DNA from: Semisulcospira habei
Taxonomy: Eukaryota > Mollusca > Gastropoda > Semisulcospiridae
Length of the DNA stretch: 64,000 nucleotides
NCBI GenBank assembly: GCA_036245525.1
Contig: BTPG01000001.1
Span: forward strand, 224,229,614 to 224,293,613
Direction of reading: 5' to 3'
Both the position numbers and the translations under genes were made by a program. Shown here piece by piece: positions 19,006-30,412 of this stretch (position 1 is its first letter; every line of letters begins with the position of its first letter). The notes beneath the pieces are model-generated. The model ran no database searches. It saw only the letters and a program-made list of their open reading frames with translations, and was not told where the DNA came from.

Positions 19006-22000
19006 TGTAGTATGGGCGGGGAAGTGGCGCAGTGGTTAAGGCGTCTGCCTCCAATGCCAAAGGTGCGAGGTTCGATACCGGGTTCCGGCGTTGGATTTTT
19101 CTCCTCTGGTGTCACCGTCTGGGCAGTGGGTAGATGTTCACATCTGCACGGGACATAGACGACCCCGGCCCCCACGAGTCCCCTGCTGCCTTGCAGGCCT
19201 GGCCGCTTGGCTGCGGAAAGGCTAAGGGAGGAAACCCCTGACATCAAAGCCCCCGTGTCTCCGGGGAAGGCTTTTGAGCCAGAGACTAAGACAAGGACAG
19301 TCTGATATAAAACCTACGACCCGAGGACCTCGATGCCACCGTCCCACCTTGCTAGGCCATGGCAAACGAACCAAGGGTTTAAAGGGTGGGGCCAGTACTG
19401 CGCACACTGCACTCCACCAAAAATCTCCACCGCGCAGGCTTTAGGAAACGCCCACGGACTATGACACTGAACTTTCCAAGTCCTGTAGCGATGGGCAAGG
19501 GGCAAAACGGCAGGTGAAAGATGTCACTGGAAGCCGCAGTCTCAAACCTGCATGCAGGCGGTTCAGGATATTGGTCGCCTGATGTTGACCTGGGGATGAC
19601 AACGTCACTCGGCACACCCTGAACGACCAAGCAGCCTTCTCTAGGGACAGCACTGCTTGCTCCACACGGAGAGGGGCCTAGAAAAGGTGGCCTAACCAAA
19701 GCTCATCCCCTCGTAACCCCAGTTGGCTAGCCGCGGTCAACGGGCATCTTCTCATGCGGTCAGAAAACAAGAAAAAACAATGGATCCACTCTCATGACGA
19801 CCACGACCGGACTCAACGTAGCATGCTAGAACATCCGAACCATGCTCGACACAGCAGACAGCGGACGCCCTGAACGTCGCTCCGCCCTCATTGCCCATGA
19901 ATTGCGGAGGTTAAACATCGACATCGCCGCGCTCAGCGAAGTACGCCTTCCGGAGGAAGGCAGCCTCCAAGAACTTGGCGCTGGCTACACCCTCTACTGG
20001 TCAGGCAGGCCTGCATCAGAAAGACGGCTCTCAGGCGTGGGCTTCATGGTGAAGACCCCCATTGCGACTAAGTTGGAAAACCTACCAACGGGTCACTCCG
20101 ACCGCATCATGTCCATGCGCCTCCCACTGAGACACCAGCAATACGTCACCCTTCTCAGTGTGTACTCCCCAACCCTCCTGGCAGAGCCTGCAGAAAAAGA
20201 CAAGTTCTACTCTGACCTGCATCCTCCTGCAGAGCACCCCTGCAGACGACAAAGTCATCATCCTTGGCGACTTCAACGCCAGAGTGGGCCAAGACTCTGA
20301 AGCCTGGAAAGGAGTCCTCGGCAAGCATGGCGTTGGGAACTGCAATGACAATGGTTGCCTACTGTTGGAGCTCTGTGCAGAGCAGCAACCTGTCATCACC
20401 AACACTACTTTCCAGCAAAAGGACAGTCGAACGACCACCTGGATGCATCCTCGCTCCAAGCACTGGCACCTTATCGACTATGTCCTAGTGCGTCAGAGGG
20501 ACCGCAGTGACGTCCTCCTCACCAGAGTGATGCCCAGCGCAGAGTGCCACACTGACCACCGCCTTGTTCGCTGCAAACTCAGGCTCCGCCTCAAGCTGAA
20601 ACCCAAGAAAGGGGGCCCTCCCAAGAAAAAGCTTGATGTTGCCAGCCTTCAGCGTGACGACAAGAAAGCTGCCATTCAGGCCGATTTACAGCGCATGCTC
20701 AAAGACACAGTTGATCCAGCAGACTCCTCCCCTGAAACACTCTGGGAACAACTGAAAACTGCTATTGTAAAATCCTCTGTGGAAGTCTTGGGCTTTGCTA
20801 GAAAGAGGAACAAAGACTGGTTTGACGAAAACGACGTAGAGATCCAGGAACTTCTAGCAGAAAAAGAGCCGCCCACCAGGCCCACTTAGCCCAGCCTTCC
20901 TGCCCTGTGAAGAAGTCTGCCTTCCGCCTCATCTGCAGCAGTCTCCAGCTCAAGCTTAGAGAGCTCCAGAACGAGTGGTGGTCCAGACTCGCACAGAGGA
21001 CCCAGCTCTGCGCTGACAACGGTGACTACAGGGGTTTCTACGAAGCACTGAAAGCAGTGTATGGCCCCAGGCACCTGGTACAAAGTCCCCTGCGAAGCGC
21101 TGATGGACAGGCACTCCTCACAGATAATACCTCCATCTTGAACCGCTGGTCGGAATACTTTCAGGACCTCTTCGGCGCTGAACGCACTGTTCAAGAAACA
21201 GTCATCCTCCAAATCCCACACCTTCCACTAAAGGTTGAATTGGACGAACCGCCCACCGCCGAAGAGACCCTCACAGCCATCCACCGGCTCAAGAGTGGCA
21301 AAGCAGCAGGCATTGACGGAATCCCGCCAGAGATCTGGAAACATTAAGGCCCAGCACTGCACAACAAGCTCCACGACCTCTTTCTCTGCTGCTGGGAAAA
21401 AGGAACACTACCAAAGGATCTCCGTGATGCAGTCATCATCACCCTGTACAAGAACAAAGGAGAGAAGTCTGCCTGCTCTAATTATCGTGGAATTACCCTG
21501 CTGTCCATTGCCGGGAAAATTCTCGCAAGGTTGCTTCTGAATCGGCTGGTACCTGCCATCGCTGAAGACCACCTCCCAGAGGGCCAGTGTGGCTTCAGAG
21601 CCAACAGGAGTACCACCGACATGGTCTTTGTGCTGAGACAGCTTCAGGAGAAGTGCCGCGAGCAGAACAAAGGGCTGTACGTAATGTTTGTCGACCTAAC
21701 AAAAGCGTTTGACACTGTGAGCAGGCAAGGTATGTGGATCCTGGAGCGACTAGGTTGTCCCCCAAAGTTCCTCAACATGATCGTCCAGCTCCACGAGGAC
21801 CAGCAAGGCCAGGTCAGACTAAACAGTGACCTCTCAGAACCATTCCCCATTCGCAACGGCGTGAAGCAAGGCTGCGTGCTGGCACCGACCCTCTTCACCA
21901 TCTTCTTCAGCATGATGTTGAAGCAGGCCACAGTGGACCTCGACGATGACGACGCAGTGTACATCAGGTATCGTCTCGATGGCAGCCTGTTCAACCTCAG

Positions 22001-23042
22001 ACGACTGCAGGCCCACACGAAAACCCTAGACCAACTGATTCGTGAGCTGCTCTTCGCTGATGACGCTGCCCTCGTTGCACACACAGAGAGAGCCTTGCAA
22101 CGCATTACGTCCTGCTTCGCAGATGCTGCCCAGCTCTTTGGACTTGAGGTCAGTCTGAAAAAGACAGAGGTCCTTCATCAGCCGGCACCCAAAGAAGAGC
22201 ATCGCCCTCCCCACATCACCATCGGCGAGTCCGAACTGAAGTCTGTACACCAGTGTACCTACCTTGGCTGCATCATCACGTCAGACGCCAAGCTGGACAA
22301 GGAGCTGGACAACAGGCTGGCAAAAGCGAACAGTGCTTTCGGGCGACTATTCAAGCGGGTGTGGCACAATCAACAGCTGAAAAAAGGCACCAAGATCAGC
22401 GTGTACAGAGCTGTCGTCCTAACCACCCTGCTGTACGGTTCTGAGTCCTGGGCCCTCTACCGCAGCCAACTACGACTCCTCGAACGCTTTCACCAGCGCT
22501 GCCTGCGTACCATCCTCAGCATTCACTGGAGTGACTATGTCACCAACGTCGAGGTCCTTGAACAGGCGGAAACTGTGAGCATCGAGGCTTTGCTGCTGCG
22601 GACACAGCTTCGCTGGGCGGGGCACGTCTCCAGGATGGAGGATCATCGCCTACCCAAGATCACTCTGTTCGGCGAGCTCGCCACTGGACACCGAGACAGA
22701 GGGGCACCAAAGAAGAGATACAAAGACGGTCTCAAGAAGTCACTTAGTGCCTGCCAAATCGACCACCGCCAGTGGTCTTCGCTTGCTGCGGACCGTGACA
22801 CCTGGCGCTCCACCATTCACAAGGTAGCCGTCTCCTTTGAGGACTCTCGCAGAGCTAACCTTAAGGACAAGCGGCTCAGAAGAAAAAACAGAGTTGTCGT
22901 AACTCAGAACCCTGACCAGACCTTCCCCTGCAGCCACTGCGGTCGAACCTGCCTGTCCCGGATTGGCCTCCGCAGCCACGAAAATGCCTGCAGACGACGT
23001 GGGCAAGCCCTATAGAATCTTCGTTCGCGAAGTCAAGCCAAG
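19006..23042 (+). mobile_element. RTE-like LINE, complete length, flanked by an 11-bp target duplication
   Basis: AGTATGGTTTA occurs at 18,995-19,005 and again at 23,043-23,053, defining a 4.04-kb insertion. The 5' end is a tRNA-like head (GTGGCGCAGTGGTTAAGGCG). Then come an untranslated region, an endonuclease/reverse-transcriptase frame and a short 3' end TCAAGCCAAGAG. 5'-truncated relatives occur at 37,371-37,696 and 57,180-58,701. Clade assignment to RTE is by general likeness of the endonuclease start and C-terminal zinc finger. Confidence 0.85.
19836..23015 (+). pseudogene. RTE-like LINE ORF: endonuclease, reverse transcriptase, zinc finger (broken)
   Basis: An apurinic-type endonuclease comes first (ALSEVRLP at about 19,930; LGDFNARVG at about 20,263; HTDHRLV at about 20,550). 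A linker follows, then reverse transcriptase with LTKAFDTV (motif A, about 21,698) and FADDAALV (motif C, about 22,057), and a C-terminal C2HC-type finger ending near 23,000. Breaks: a frameshift near 20,220, another near 20,885, and an in-frame TAA at 21,345-21,347. The long uninterrupted RT frame (21,531-23,015) shows the copy is fairly young. It acts by nicking target DNA and priming reverse transcription there. Confidence 0.9.
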
Positions 23043-23333
23043 AGTATGGTTTAGCAAAACCTTGCGCTCAGAAAAGAGTCTGGTGTCAGTTCAAGCGGAC
23101 CGGTAACCACCCGATCGCGCAGAACAATCACGTGCGGCACACGCCGACCCTCGCACTCTCGCACAGCAACAAACACCCGTGTAACGGCGAAACAACTCAC
23201 CTGTTTTCCTTACGTCCTATCCTTTTACCCGGTGACTAACCAATCCCCGTCACACCTCTAATTTTAGTTCCCTTACAGACATAGGAAAAATAAACCCGTG
23301 TCGTGACAGACGTATCAGAAAATCAACTTTGCA

Positions 23334-23716
23334 ATTGTCTTGCTGATTTTCACGCCTAGGGCTTACAGTTCACAATTTGACCAAATCCTACCACAGGGCC
23401 GGGACAAACAGAAGGCTTATGCAAACACTGTTTATGAAAAATCACGCGGGTATTAATGAGAAGATAGTTTTTTTCGTAAATGAAAAATTAATGTTGTGTT
23501 AACTGTTTTAACACATGACTTCGAAAAGTGGTGCAGGAAATTGTCTGATTTTCACACCAAGGGCATACAGGTCACAATTGACCTAATCGTACCCGACAGC
23601 CGAGACAAACTGTAGGCTTATGTAAATACCGTATACGAAAAATCATGCGATTATTAATGAGAAGACTGTTGTTGTTTTTTTGTTTTTTTTTCGTAAAAGA
23701 AAGATTCAATTGTTTA
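23334..23716. repeat. Diverged tandem duplication (unit about 200 bp)
   Basis: CAATTGTCTTGCTGATTTTC, GGCTTACAGTTCACAATTTGACC and ATGAAAAATCACGCGGGTATTAATGAGAAGA recur about 200 bp later with scattered changes (AAATTGTCTGATTTTCAC, GGCATACAGGTCACAATTGACC, ACGAAAAATCATGCG). Confidence 0.85.
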
Positions 23717-23958
23717 AGATTAACCGATATAATTCGTGAAATTAATCCCAAAAACGTGAAAATATATTTTGTCAAAAAATATTTAATTATCACTCAAAAA
23801 GTTTCATAAGGTACAATGCTGGTTAACGAACTCATTCAATATATGTCCCTTTTATCTAGCTATGCGCAAAATATATAGTACAAATAAAAACAAATACCGA
23901 CTCTAAGTGTGGATCAACCGGTTTTTGTGAAATGGCCATTTTCTCGCCAAAGAGCATT

Positions 23959-24172
23959 TTAACTCATTCTACCCCAACACCGAAATCCCCAAATCTTGCC
24001 GGTGTCCTCTGAAGACTGCATTGCATTGCAGGACACAGATCGACCGTGATAGTTCAAGGGTGATGCCAGAATAGCTTGGCGCCCATAGGCGCCAAGCTAT
24101 TCTGGCATCACCCTTGAACTATCATGGTCGATCCTTATCTTGCTGTGGTGTGTCTGGGGTAGAATGAGTTAA
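23959..24172. mobile_element. TTAA-bounded 214-bp foldback element, family F1
   Basis: Same span and nearly the same sequence as 5,176-5,389: TTAACTCATTCTACCCCAAC at the left, GGGGTAGAATGAGTTAA at the right, GGCGCCCATAGGCGCC centre. Confidence 0.9.
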
Positions 24173-24277
24173 TCAAAACATCGGAAAAAAAAAAAGGTCC
24201 CGATATTATTCTTTTAGGAACAATATCCTAACATTTCAAGCTTGTCCGTCCTCAAACGGGGGCTCTAGTCGCTGTCA

Positions 24278-24312
24278 CACACACAAACACACAAACACAC
24301 ACACACACACAC

Positions 24313-24396
<84 letters not shown>

Positions 24397-24401
24397 GCGC
24401 G
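24278..24401. repeat. (CA)n array merging into (CG)n
   Basis: CA dinucleotides run to about 24,381, then an uninterrupted GC alternation to about 24,401: alternating purine-pyrimidine DNA throughout. Confidence 0.95.
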
Positions 24402-24751
24402 GCGCTTTGGCGCCAAAAAGACGTTCTCTAGCAAGGTTTGTATAGCTAGACGTGACGTCATTTTTATCCTGTTACTTCTTTGCCATAATTTCTGCCTCGT
24501 ACGCCAAAAAACATTTGCATGCTCCGGAATGCCCTCCGACCAGCCCCATTTCAAAGTCTACCGTATTTTCAATACGGTCGACAACAAGACAGTACGTCCA
24601 TTTATGTGAAAAGCGAGATGTTCATTGTGTTACAATGAGAATCTCGGTTTCTACAAAACATTGACTTGTGTCTTTTGCCATCACAGGTTCTGAAGAAAGC
24701 GATGCTTGGGCTGGTGGGACTTAGACTGTGCCAAAGCAATTTATCAGTTGC

Positions 24752-24865
24752 ATAATGTACGTGAATAGCAAAATACATCAAACGGTTTACAACAGCAACG
24801 GACGAAAATGGTATTATTGAGTGTGAATTGTGTGTGTGTGTTATCTGAGCGATACACAAATAGAA
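24752..24865. repeat. Dispersed repeat, copy 2
   Basis: Matches 15,163-15,290 (GCAAAATACATCAAACGGTTT, AATGGTATTATTGAGTGTGAATT, GAGCGATACACA), with a short GT run inside. Confidence 0.75.
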
Positions 24866-24868
24866 TAT

Positions 24869-24959
24869 TTACACTTTGCCTGTCGACAGCGGGTTTTGTC
24901 GCGATGATTCCTACAGGAATCATCGCGACAAAATCCGCTACCGACACACAAAGTGTTAA
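24869..24959. repeat. Foldback element, family F3
   Basis: TTTACACTTTGCCTGTCG at the left, CGACACACAAAGTGTTAA at the right. Perfect inner arms around GATTCCTACAGGAATC. Confidence 0.85.
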
Positions 24960-25167
24960 GATGATAAAATTTTTAATACACGCCAGAGCTGACATACATT
25001 GTGTGTCGTTGCTTCCTACCAATCTGAAAATTCCCTCGACAATGTTATTTAAAAATTGGTGTGGAATAAAACAAATGTGTGATTCGGCTACACACACAAG
25101 ACCAAATTAAAGCCTGGAAAAGCTCTGTTCGGAGAAAAAAAATGGGTAACCAGCGTATCGCATAATA

Positions 25168-25241
25168 AGCATAGACAAACACTCCAATTATCTTCAAGAG
25201 AATTGTCTCCTCTTGGAGATGTTTGTAGTGTTGTCTATGCT
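25168..25241. repeat. Imperfect hairpin
   Basis: AGCATAGACAAACACTCC pairs with the arm ending AGTGTTGTCTATGCT. The inner CTTCAAGAGAATTGTCTCCTCTTGGAG segment is also self-complementary. Confidence 0.75.
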
Positions 25242-25470
25242 CATGGTAGAATATGGTTATCCGTCATGACTTCGCTCTCGTTTTTTGTTGGGAGTCGTTC
25301 GTTGAAAACGAAACCTTACTAGTGGCCTGGTGGCGCACCTCAGATCAATCACAGAGGCCTACCTGTGACGAATCGCAAACCTATGACTGCTGCAAAGACG
25401 GTGTGTTGACGGGTGTTGAACTGCCCTTATCAGAGGCTAATCTCTTCCGCGTCCGGCATTTCGTGATCCG

Positions 25471-25684
25471 TTAACCCATTCAGCACTGACGCACTACAGC
25501 AGGAGATGGGTCGACCATGATAATTCAAGGGTAGTGCCAGATTAGCTTGGCGCCTGTCGGCTCCAAGCTAATCTGGCACTGCCCTTGAATTATCATGGTC
25601 GATCCATCTCCTGCAACAGGTGCATAGTCGTTAGATGACGCCTCCAAAATTTAGGAAATACGTGCGTCGGGCTGAATGAGATAA
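25471..25684. mobile_element. 214-bp foldback element, family F1
   Basis: TTAACCCATTCAGCACTGACG at the left and GGGCTGAATGAG then ATAA (mutated TTAA) at the right. Inner palindrome centred on GGCGCCTGTCGGCTCC. Confidence 0.88.
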
Positions 25685-25807
25685 GTCTTTCTGCGCCTTA
25701 GTGAAAAGTGAACTAACAAAACAAAACTAAAACAACAACAACAACAACAACAAACAACAGCCAGTATACTCACAGGCATGGGATGATCGTTGACAACTGG
25801 TCCCCTC

Positions 25808-26094
25808 TTAACCCTTTACCTGCCAACGGACTTATATTTTGTTTCTGATATCGGTATTCACTTAACGACCAAAAACCACAACTATCCAAAGAACATGGAT
25901 ATAACAAATCCATATTAGATCCCCCGGATGAGTAAGCGACTGCGGACGTATTTGCTTATCCACAAGAAGCATAGATTTTCATGAGCCAATACATGTTGTA
26001 AATGCTGCTATGAATCAAATGTCTCTTTTTGTTGTTCTTTTACATAGATCGGCCTCGTTTGCATCCTAAAGTTGAGGACGTTATTACTGGTTAA
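25808..26094. repeat. Decayed TTAA-bounded F2 element
   Basis: TTAACCCTTTACCTGCC at the left and TACTGGTTAA at the right. The residual core is CAAGAAGCATAGATTTTCATGAGCC with its inverted partner lost. Confidence 0.6.
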
Positions 26095-27042
26095 AGCGTA
26101 GAGTGGACCAGAAGAAGCAGAGTTTGCACATACTACATGAAACTGTGCGGACATATAAATGTGTATTTCTGATACCCATGTAGTGTACGTATTAAATCTA
26201 CGATCTCTGCAATTAATTGTTTCGAAATATTGTTTCGGAACGCAGTTTCGAAATTTGGTGTCATATTGTGTTACGTCATCGAATCTGTCGGTTTAATTAT
26301 CCTGAATTTTTTTTTGTATTATTAGTTCAGATATCTCAGCGACTGTGCAACACCACCTGCGTTTCGTCATCACAGTAATAAAGAAGGAGACAGACTGAGC
26401 TGGCCCTCAGGGACGGACAGTGCCGGCGATGGAAAACTCGCTGACCGCTGGCTGGTGCTAAAGAGGCCAAAAATAGGGTCCTGAAATACGATGCCGCGAT
26501 CAGGCACTGGGCCAGAAATTGGTTTAGACATCTTGACCCTCACCCACCCACCACCTCACCACAGCCCTCTCACTCCTCTTGGCGTTAGACCTAAGACTGA
26601 GTAGTAAATAACACCAAGGTAGATCACATCTGAGAATTTAGCATGCAGTCGAGTCGCATTAATTCGATTTCCCTAAACAAGTCTACACGAAACACACTGA
26701 AATCCTGCTTCGAAAATTCGCCAGGCGTATTGTTTTTGATTCTCTCATTTAGCCATTTTCTTAGCAATCGTAAATAAAACCTATGATTTCCACCCAGAAG
26801 TCAAATCAAAGGCTCGCACTTTCGACCTCACCCCATTTTGAGATCGACATGAAAGTAGCCGCTTTAAAAATAAAAAAATTAATGCAGCCGTTTTATAAGT
26901 TAAAATTGTTGGGCAATTGCTTAGGCTAATTCCTGCTACTGCTCTCAGGGGCGATGCGCCCCGTTGTGGGACAGGGAAACACAAGATAGACCCTTTGACT
27001 CGACTCGACAGGGTGGAAAACATGCTTTGTTTTTCTTCTTCT

Positions 27043-27079
<37 letters not shown>

Positions 27080-27225
27080 CGATGGCTGGGAAAATGGCTG
27101 ATGAAAATCGAAAACAATACGTCGTGGGAGTCTTGGAAGTAGGATTTCACTGTGTTTTTTTGTGTGTAGTGTAGTGTCGGTAAATCTAAATAACGTGACT
27201 CGAATTCTCTGATGTGACCTACCTT
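26095..27225. other. Non-genic; poly-T near 27,048-27,079
   Basis: No exon recognised. A CTTCTTCTT run and about 32 T residues end at about 27,079. Confidence 0.5.
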
Positions 27226-27311
27226 CCCAATGCGCAAAAGCTCATCGGGCCGACGTCGGCCGTACGACCGTGCGCGGGCTGACGTTGACCCGATGGCCTT
27301 TACGCACTGGG
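27226..27311. repeat. GC-rich hairpin, family F5
   Basis: CCCAATGCGCAAAAGCTCAT, then CGGGCCGACGTCGGCC, pairs with GGGCTGACGTTGACCCGATGGCC and TTTACGCACTGGG. Confidence 0.85.
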
Positions 27312-27611
27312 TTGGTGCTATTTACTCCTACCCGCGTTATGACGTGAACAACAACTCAACGATCATCCCGCGCCCGTGAGTATACTTATATCACAGTAAC
27401 GCTCTATGTCATTCGCGACAGGCCCTATACTTTAGTATTTCTCGCTAAGTGTTCATTTGATTTTTTAGCACTGATGAAGACAGCAGCTGTTTGACCTTGG
27501 TGATTATGTTAACGACATACGGTGACGTCCTTTACCAATAAAAAAGTAAACTTTGAGGACATTCAACTTCTTTTGTCAAGCGCAAATGAGATGTCAATGA
27601 GGTGGCTTCGA

Positions 27612-27705
27612 AAAGACTCTAAACAAATCTTGACCGCAGCTACGTTTGAACCAGGGACCTTTCCGATAAGAAGTCGAACGCTCTACCAACTGATCTACCT
27701 AACAT
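27612..27705 (-). mobile_element. tRNA-derived SINE head, copy 2
   Basis: On the - strand: TAGATCAGTTGGTAGAGCG (box A-like), GGTCCCTGGTTCAAACG (box B-like), followed by TGCGGTCAAGATTTGTTTAG as in the copy at 16,640. Confidence 0.7.
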
Positions 27706-27849
27706 AAAAGACACACCTTGTCGCCTTTCTGTTACTGTTACAACCGTTTGTGGTATGTGATGTAAAAGGCAGGCCATTTGACCACAGAGAACATCAGTTC
27801 AGCACAGACTTTCATGATATTGACAAAATCCGAGTTGAACCACAAAGAG

Positions 27850-27961
27850 CCCAGTGCGCAAAGGCCATCTGGCCGACGTCGGCCGACGTTGGCCCGCGCA
27901 CAGCTGTGCGCGGGCCAACGGCGACCTACGTCGGCCCAATGGTCTTTTTCGCATTGGGAAG
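27850..27961. repeat. GC-rich hairpin, family F5
   Basis: CCCAGTGCGCAAAGGCCATC, then TGGCCGACGTCGGCC, pairs with the arm ending CGCATTGGG. The centre is CCCGCGCACAGCTGTGCGCGGG. Confidence 0.92.
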
Positions 27962-28105
27962 TTAGTGCCGTTCATCGGAGCTACTGGCTGTTTTCCAAAG
28001 TCACAACATGACACAGTACTTCGCCGAATTAGTCTACAAGCAACACCGAGCAGAGACTGTCACAGGTTTGATATGAAAATTCGCTTTAGTAAAATCTACA
28101 TCATC

Positions 28106-28303
28106 TTAAACCCTTCACTGAACAGGATCCAAGTGCACGAGACAGATCTTCATGAGCTCCCGCAGTTGCGGAGGCTCAATAGGATATATGCTTCTTGCTG
28201 ACATCATATTTAATCCGTGTTCCTGTAACGACTGGGGCTCTTTCGCGTTGAGTTTCAAAGAGTTCACAAACACTGTCTGCGTGCATTGGCAGTGAATGGG
28301 TAA
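28106..28303. mobile_element. Foldback element, family F2
   Basis: TTAAACCCTTCACTGAACAGG at the left, GGCAGTGAATGGGTAAA at the right. Core TCTTCATGAGCTCCCGCAG with CTGCGGGAG-type complement TTGCGGAGGCTCAATAGGA, then GCTTCTTGCTGA. Confidence 0.8.
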
Positions 28304-29106
28304 AAACCGTTCCTTAATCTTTTCGTTATTTTACATTCTTTCTTATCAGTGCGACATCAACATTGTATTAGAGTCAAGTAGAATATGTAGACATAAATGC
28401 AAATTACCTAGAGTGGCAAATAAGTCTCTGGAGAGTGGCATATAAAGAAAACAGTGCTACATATGTTTACACTATGTCCCCATTAGTTATTGAGCATTGC
28501 ATGATAAAGCTAAGTGAGGAAGTTTGGTCTGAACGAGCTACGACATTTTCAGACGCTTGGGAACATGTCTTATCAGATCAGTACTGTACTGCGTTAAACA
28601 ATGTTTGGAAAGAGGAAGTCTTCCTCATGTCAAACTTTCTTCCATCAGGCTGCTACTCTGATTAAATATGAATGTTCTACCCACTGGTGCAGTTATTCAA
28701 ACCTAGGTCTACTACAATAATAATTTAAGAACATATATTAGCGGAGTAACATTCAAAGAATTACATAAGCGGCAAAGTGTATTTTCCAGTTTAAGTTGTC
28801 AAAGAGGAAAACGTAGTTTGTCTTAATTGAAGAATGCATGCAAAGCACGTACTCAATCAATTTTCAATGATTAATATACAATCACATTAAGTGCAATACT
28901 GCTGAGATATTATGTGATTGAAAAACTGTTATCAACATTATGTACTGGAATGTGCAAGTGTTTTTTTTTCATTGATAATATAGTAATAGTGAAAACAGTT
29001 GTACTGTGCTTATACTCATTATACTCATTCCAGCGTAGACGCACACGCACAATCCAAATCGACTCCACTATTGTGTTTTTTAAAATGAAATTCATACATA
29101 TATATA
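28304..29106. other. AT-rich non-genic stretch
   Basis: No repeat or exon recognised. The 76-residue frame at 28,435 lacks splice context and family likeness. Confidence 0.45.
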
Positions 29107-29257
29107 GCAACATGTTGCTTGATATAGTGCCGATAACAGGCAGATGTGATTACGAGACCCGAATCAAAATGTCCGAGTCCTAAGACGAGGACATTTTGAT
29201 TCGGGTCAAGTAATCACATCTGTTTGTTTATCGGCACTATATCAAGCAAAATGTTGC
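29107..29257. repeat. 151-bp hairpin
   Basis: GCAACATGTTGCTTGATATA pairs with the arm ending ATCAAGCAAAATGTTGC. Inner CAGATGTGATTACGAGACCC and GAATCAAAATGTCC are also paired. A few bulges. Confidence 0.92.
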
Positions 29258-29790
29258 TCAATATAATGTACGTACCTAATCCAAAACAAAACTTTACCAG
29301 AGTCCTGCTTACCGCCATTGGTGATGATATTTATACAAGGATATTAAAAAGCTTTTGGGGTTCTCCAGCCAGATCTGTTCTTTGTCTTTGTAAAATTAAT
29401 CCGTTTTTAACAGGGTTGGATATAACAATATTTTGGATAACATTTTTTTTCACTCCCCGCGGCGTTCCCGAGTCCAATTATAACAATCGTAAGATTAAGA
29501 GCAGCAAAGGAAACGGAGAATGCTCCATTTTCACAGAATTTGCGTGTTTTTGTTTGCCTACTTAAAACTACTGGCTGTGTCTTCAGACATTTCGTGCGTT
29601 TCACTTTGTCACGTTAGAGTCTCGTAATATGATATCGTGCTTCCACGTGCATTCCTGTATCTACACGTATTGAGCATTTTGATCGTGGTCCTGTACAAAT
29701 GTTAGCTGTGACCAGTGGCTGCAACTTTGGTTTTTGTAGGACACACGAACTGTATGCTAAATACAGAAATGTATGCAAAATGCAGAGAAA

Positions 29791-29960
29791 ACCCCAACGA
29801 AGAAAGAAGCATGCCTAGGAAAGACATACAACACAATTTATTAATATAAACTATTTAAAAACAGAGAAACAAACAAGAAATAACCTCGCTACTTAACTTA
29901 TGAGTGCGTGGAGAAAGTTATAACTGTCTTTTCTAAGCGTGCTTCTTTCTTCGTTGGGTT
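29791..29960. mobile_element. Inverted-repeat element (about 170 bp)
   Basis: ACCCCAACGAAGAAAGAAGC, then ATGCCTAGGAAAGACA, at the left; TGTCTTTTCTAAGCGTGCTT, then CTTTCTTCGTTGGGTT, at the right. Single arms of the same family lie at about 4,645-4,690 and 6,198-6,235. Confidence 0.75.
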
Positions 29961-30129
29961 TATCTTTGAATCTTTGAACTGTATACAGTTAATATTTTTT
30001 CTTTTAGGCTTGCATCCCAATGTTCCTTTCTTGTAAAATTGTACAATTACAGGAGTAGGAATCACTAGCTGGTATAGCAGGGTTCTACTTCACAGGCGGA
30101 GGCTGACACATCATTTGTACCTAGGGATG

Positions 30130-30412
30130 GAAGGGGGTGGGGGGGGGGTACAACATTTGTTGTAGCTAAAAATCAACCGGGGGGGGGGGGGGGGGAGGGG
30201 GGGCGGGGGGGGGGGGCGGGGGGGAGAGGGGGGGGTGTAAGAGCGTTTGTCAGAACTCTCATCACTCGCCAAACTATCAAACAACAAGGGGTGTGGGTGT
30301 CGGGGGGGGGGGGGGGGGGGGCGGGGGGGGGGGGCGGTAGTTTGGGGGGGGGGATGTGTGTGTCAAGACCCTTTCCACTGACTAAAATATTAAACAACGG
30401 GGAGAGGGGGGG
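30130..30412. repeat. Poly-G-rich tracts
   Basis: Runs of 8-20 consecutive G at about 30,142, 30,178-30,225, 30,301-30,340 and 30,398-30,415. Strong G-quadruplex potential on the + strand. Proline-rich frames on - are a by-product. Confidence 0.9.

Larger units (their letters stand above)
17266..23308. mobile_element. Probable solo LTR, TG...CA ends, GACGT duplication, with nested insertions
   Basis: Ends TGTCACGACC and GTCGTGACA are inverted complements. The flanks are GACGT at 17,261-17,265 and 23,309-23,313. Removing the LINE (19,006-23,042 plus one target copy) and the SINE leaves about 1.5 kb without a coding frame, the size and 5-bp duplication expected for a solo LTR of a Gypsy-like element. 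The class is inferred from the termini only. Confidence 0.7.

Noticed and set aside
19379..19699. Open frames on the - strand inside the LINE leader
   Set aside because: Composition follows the GC-rich leader; no family likeness and no splice context. Shadow frames at 20,082, 21,644 and 42,419 were discarded too.
30173..30397. Proline-rich frame on -
   Set aside because: Produced by poly-G runs.
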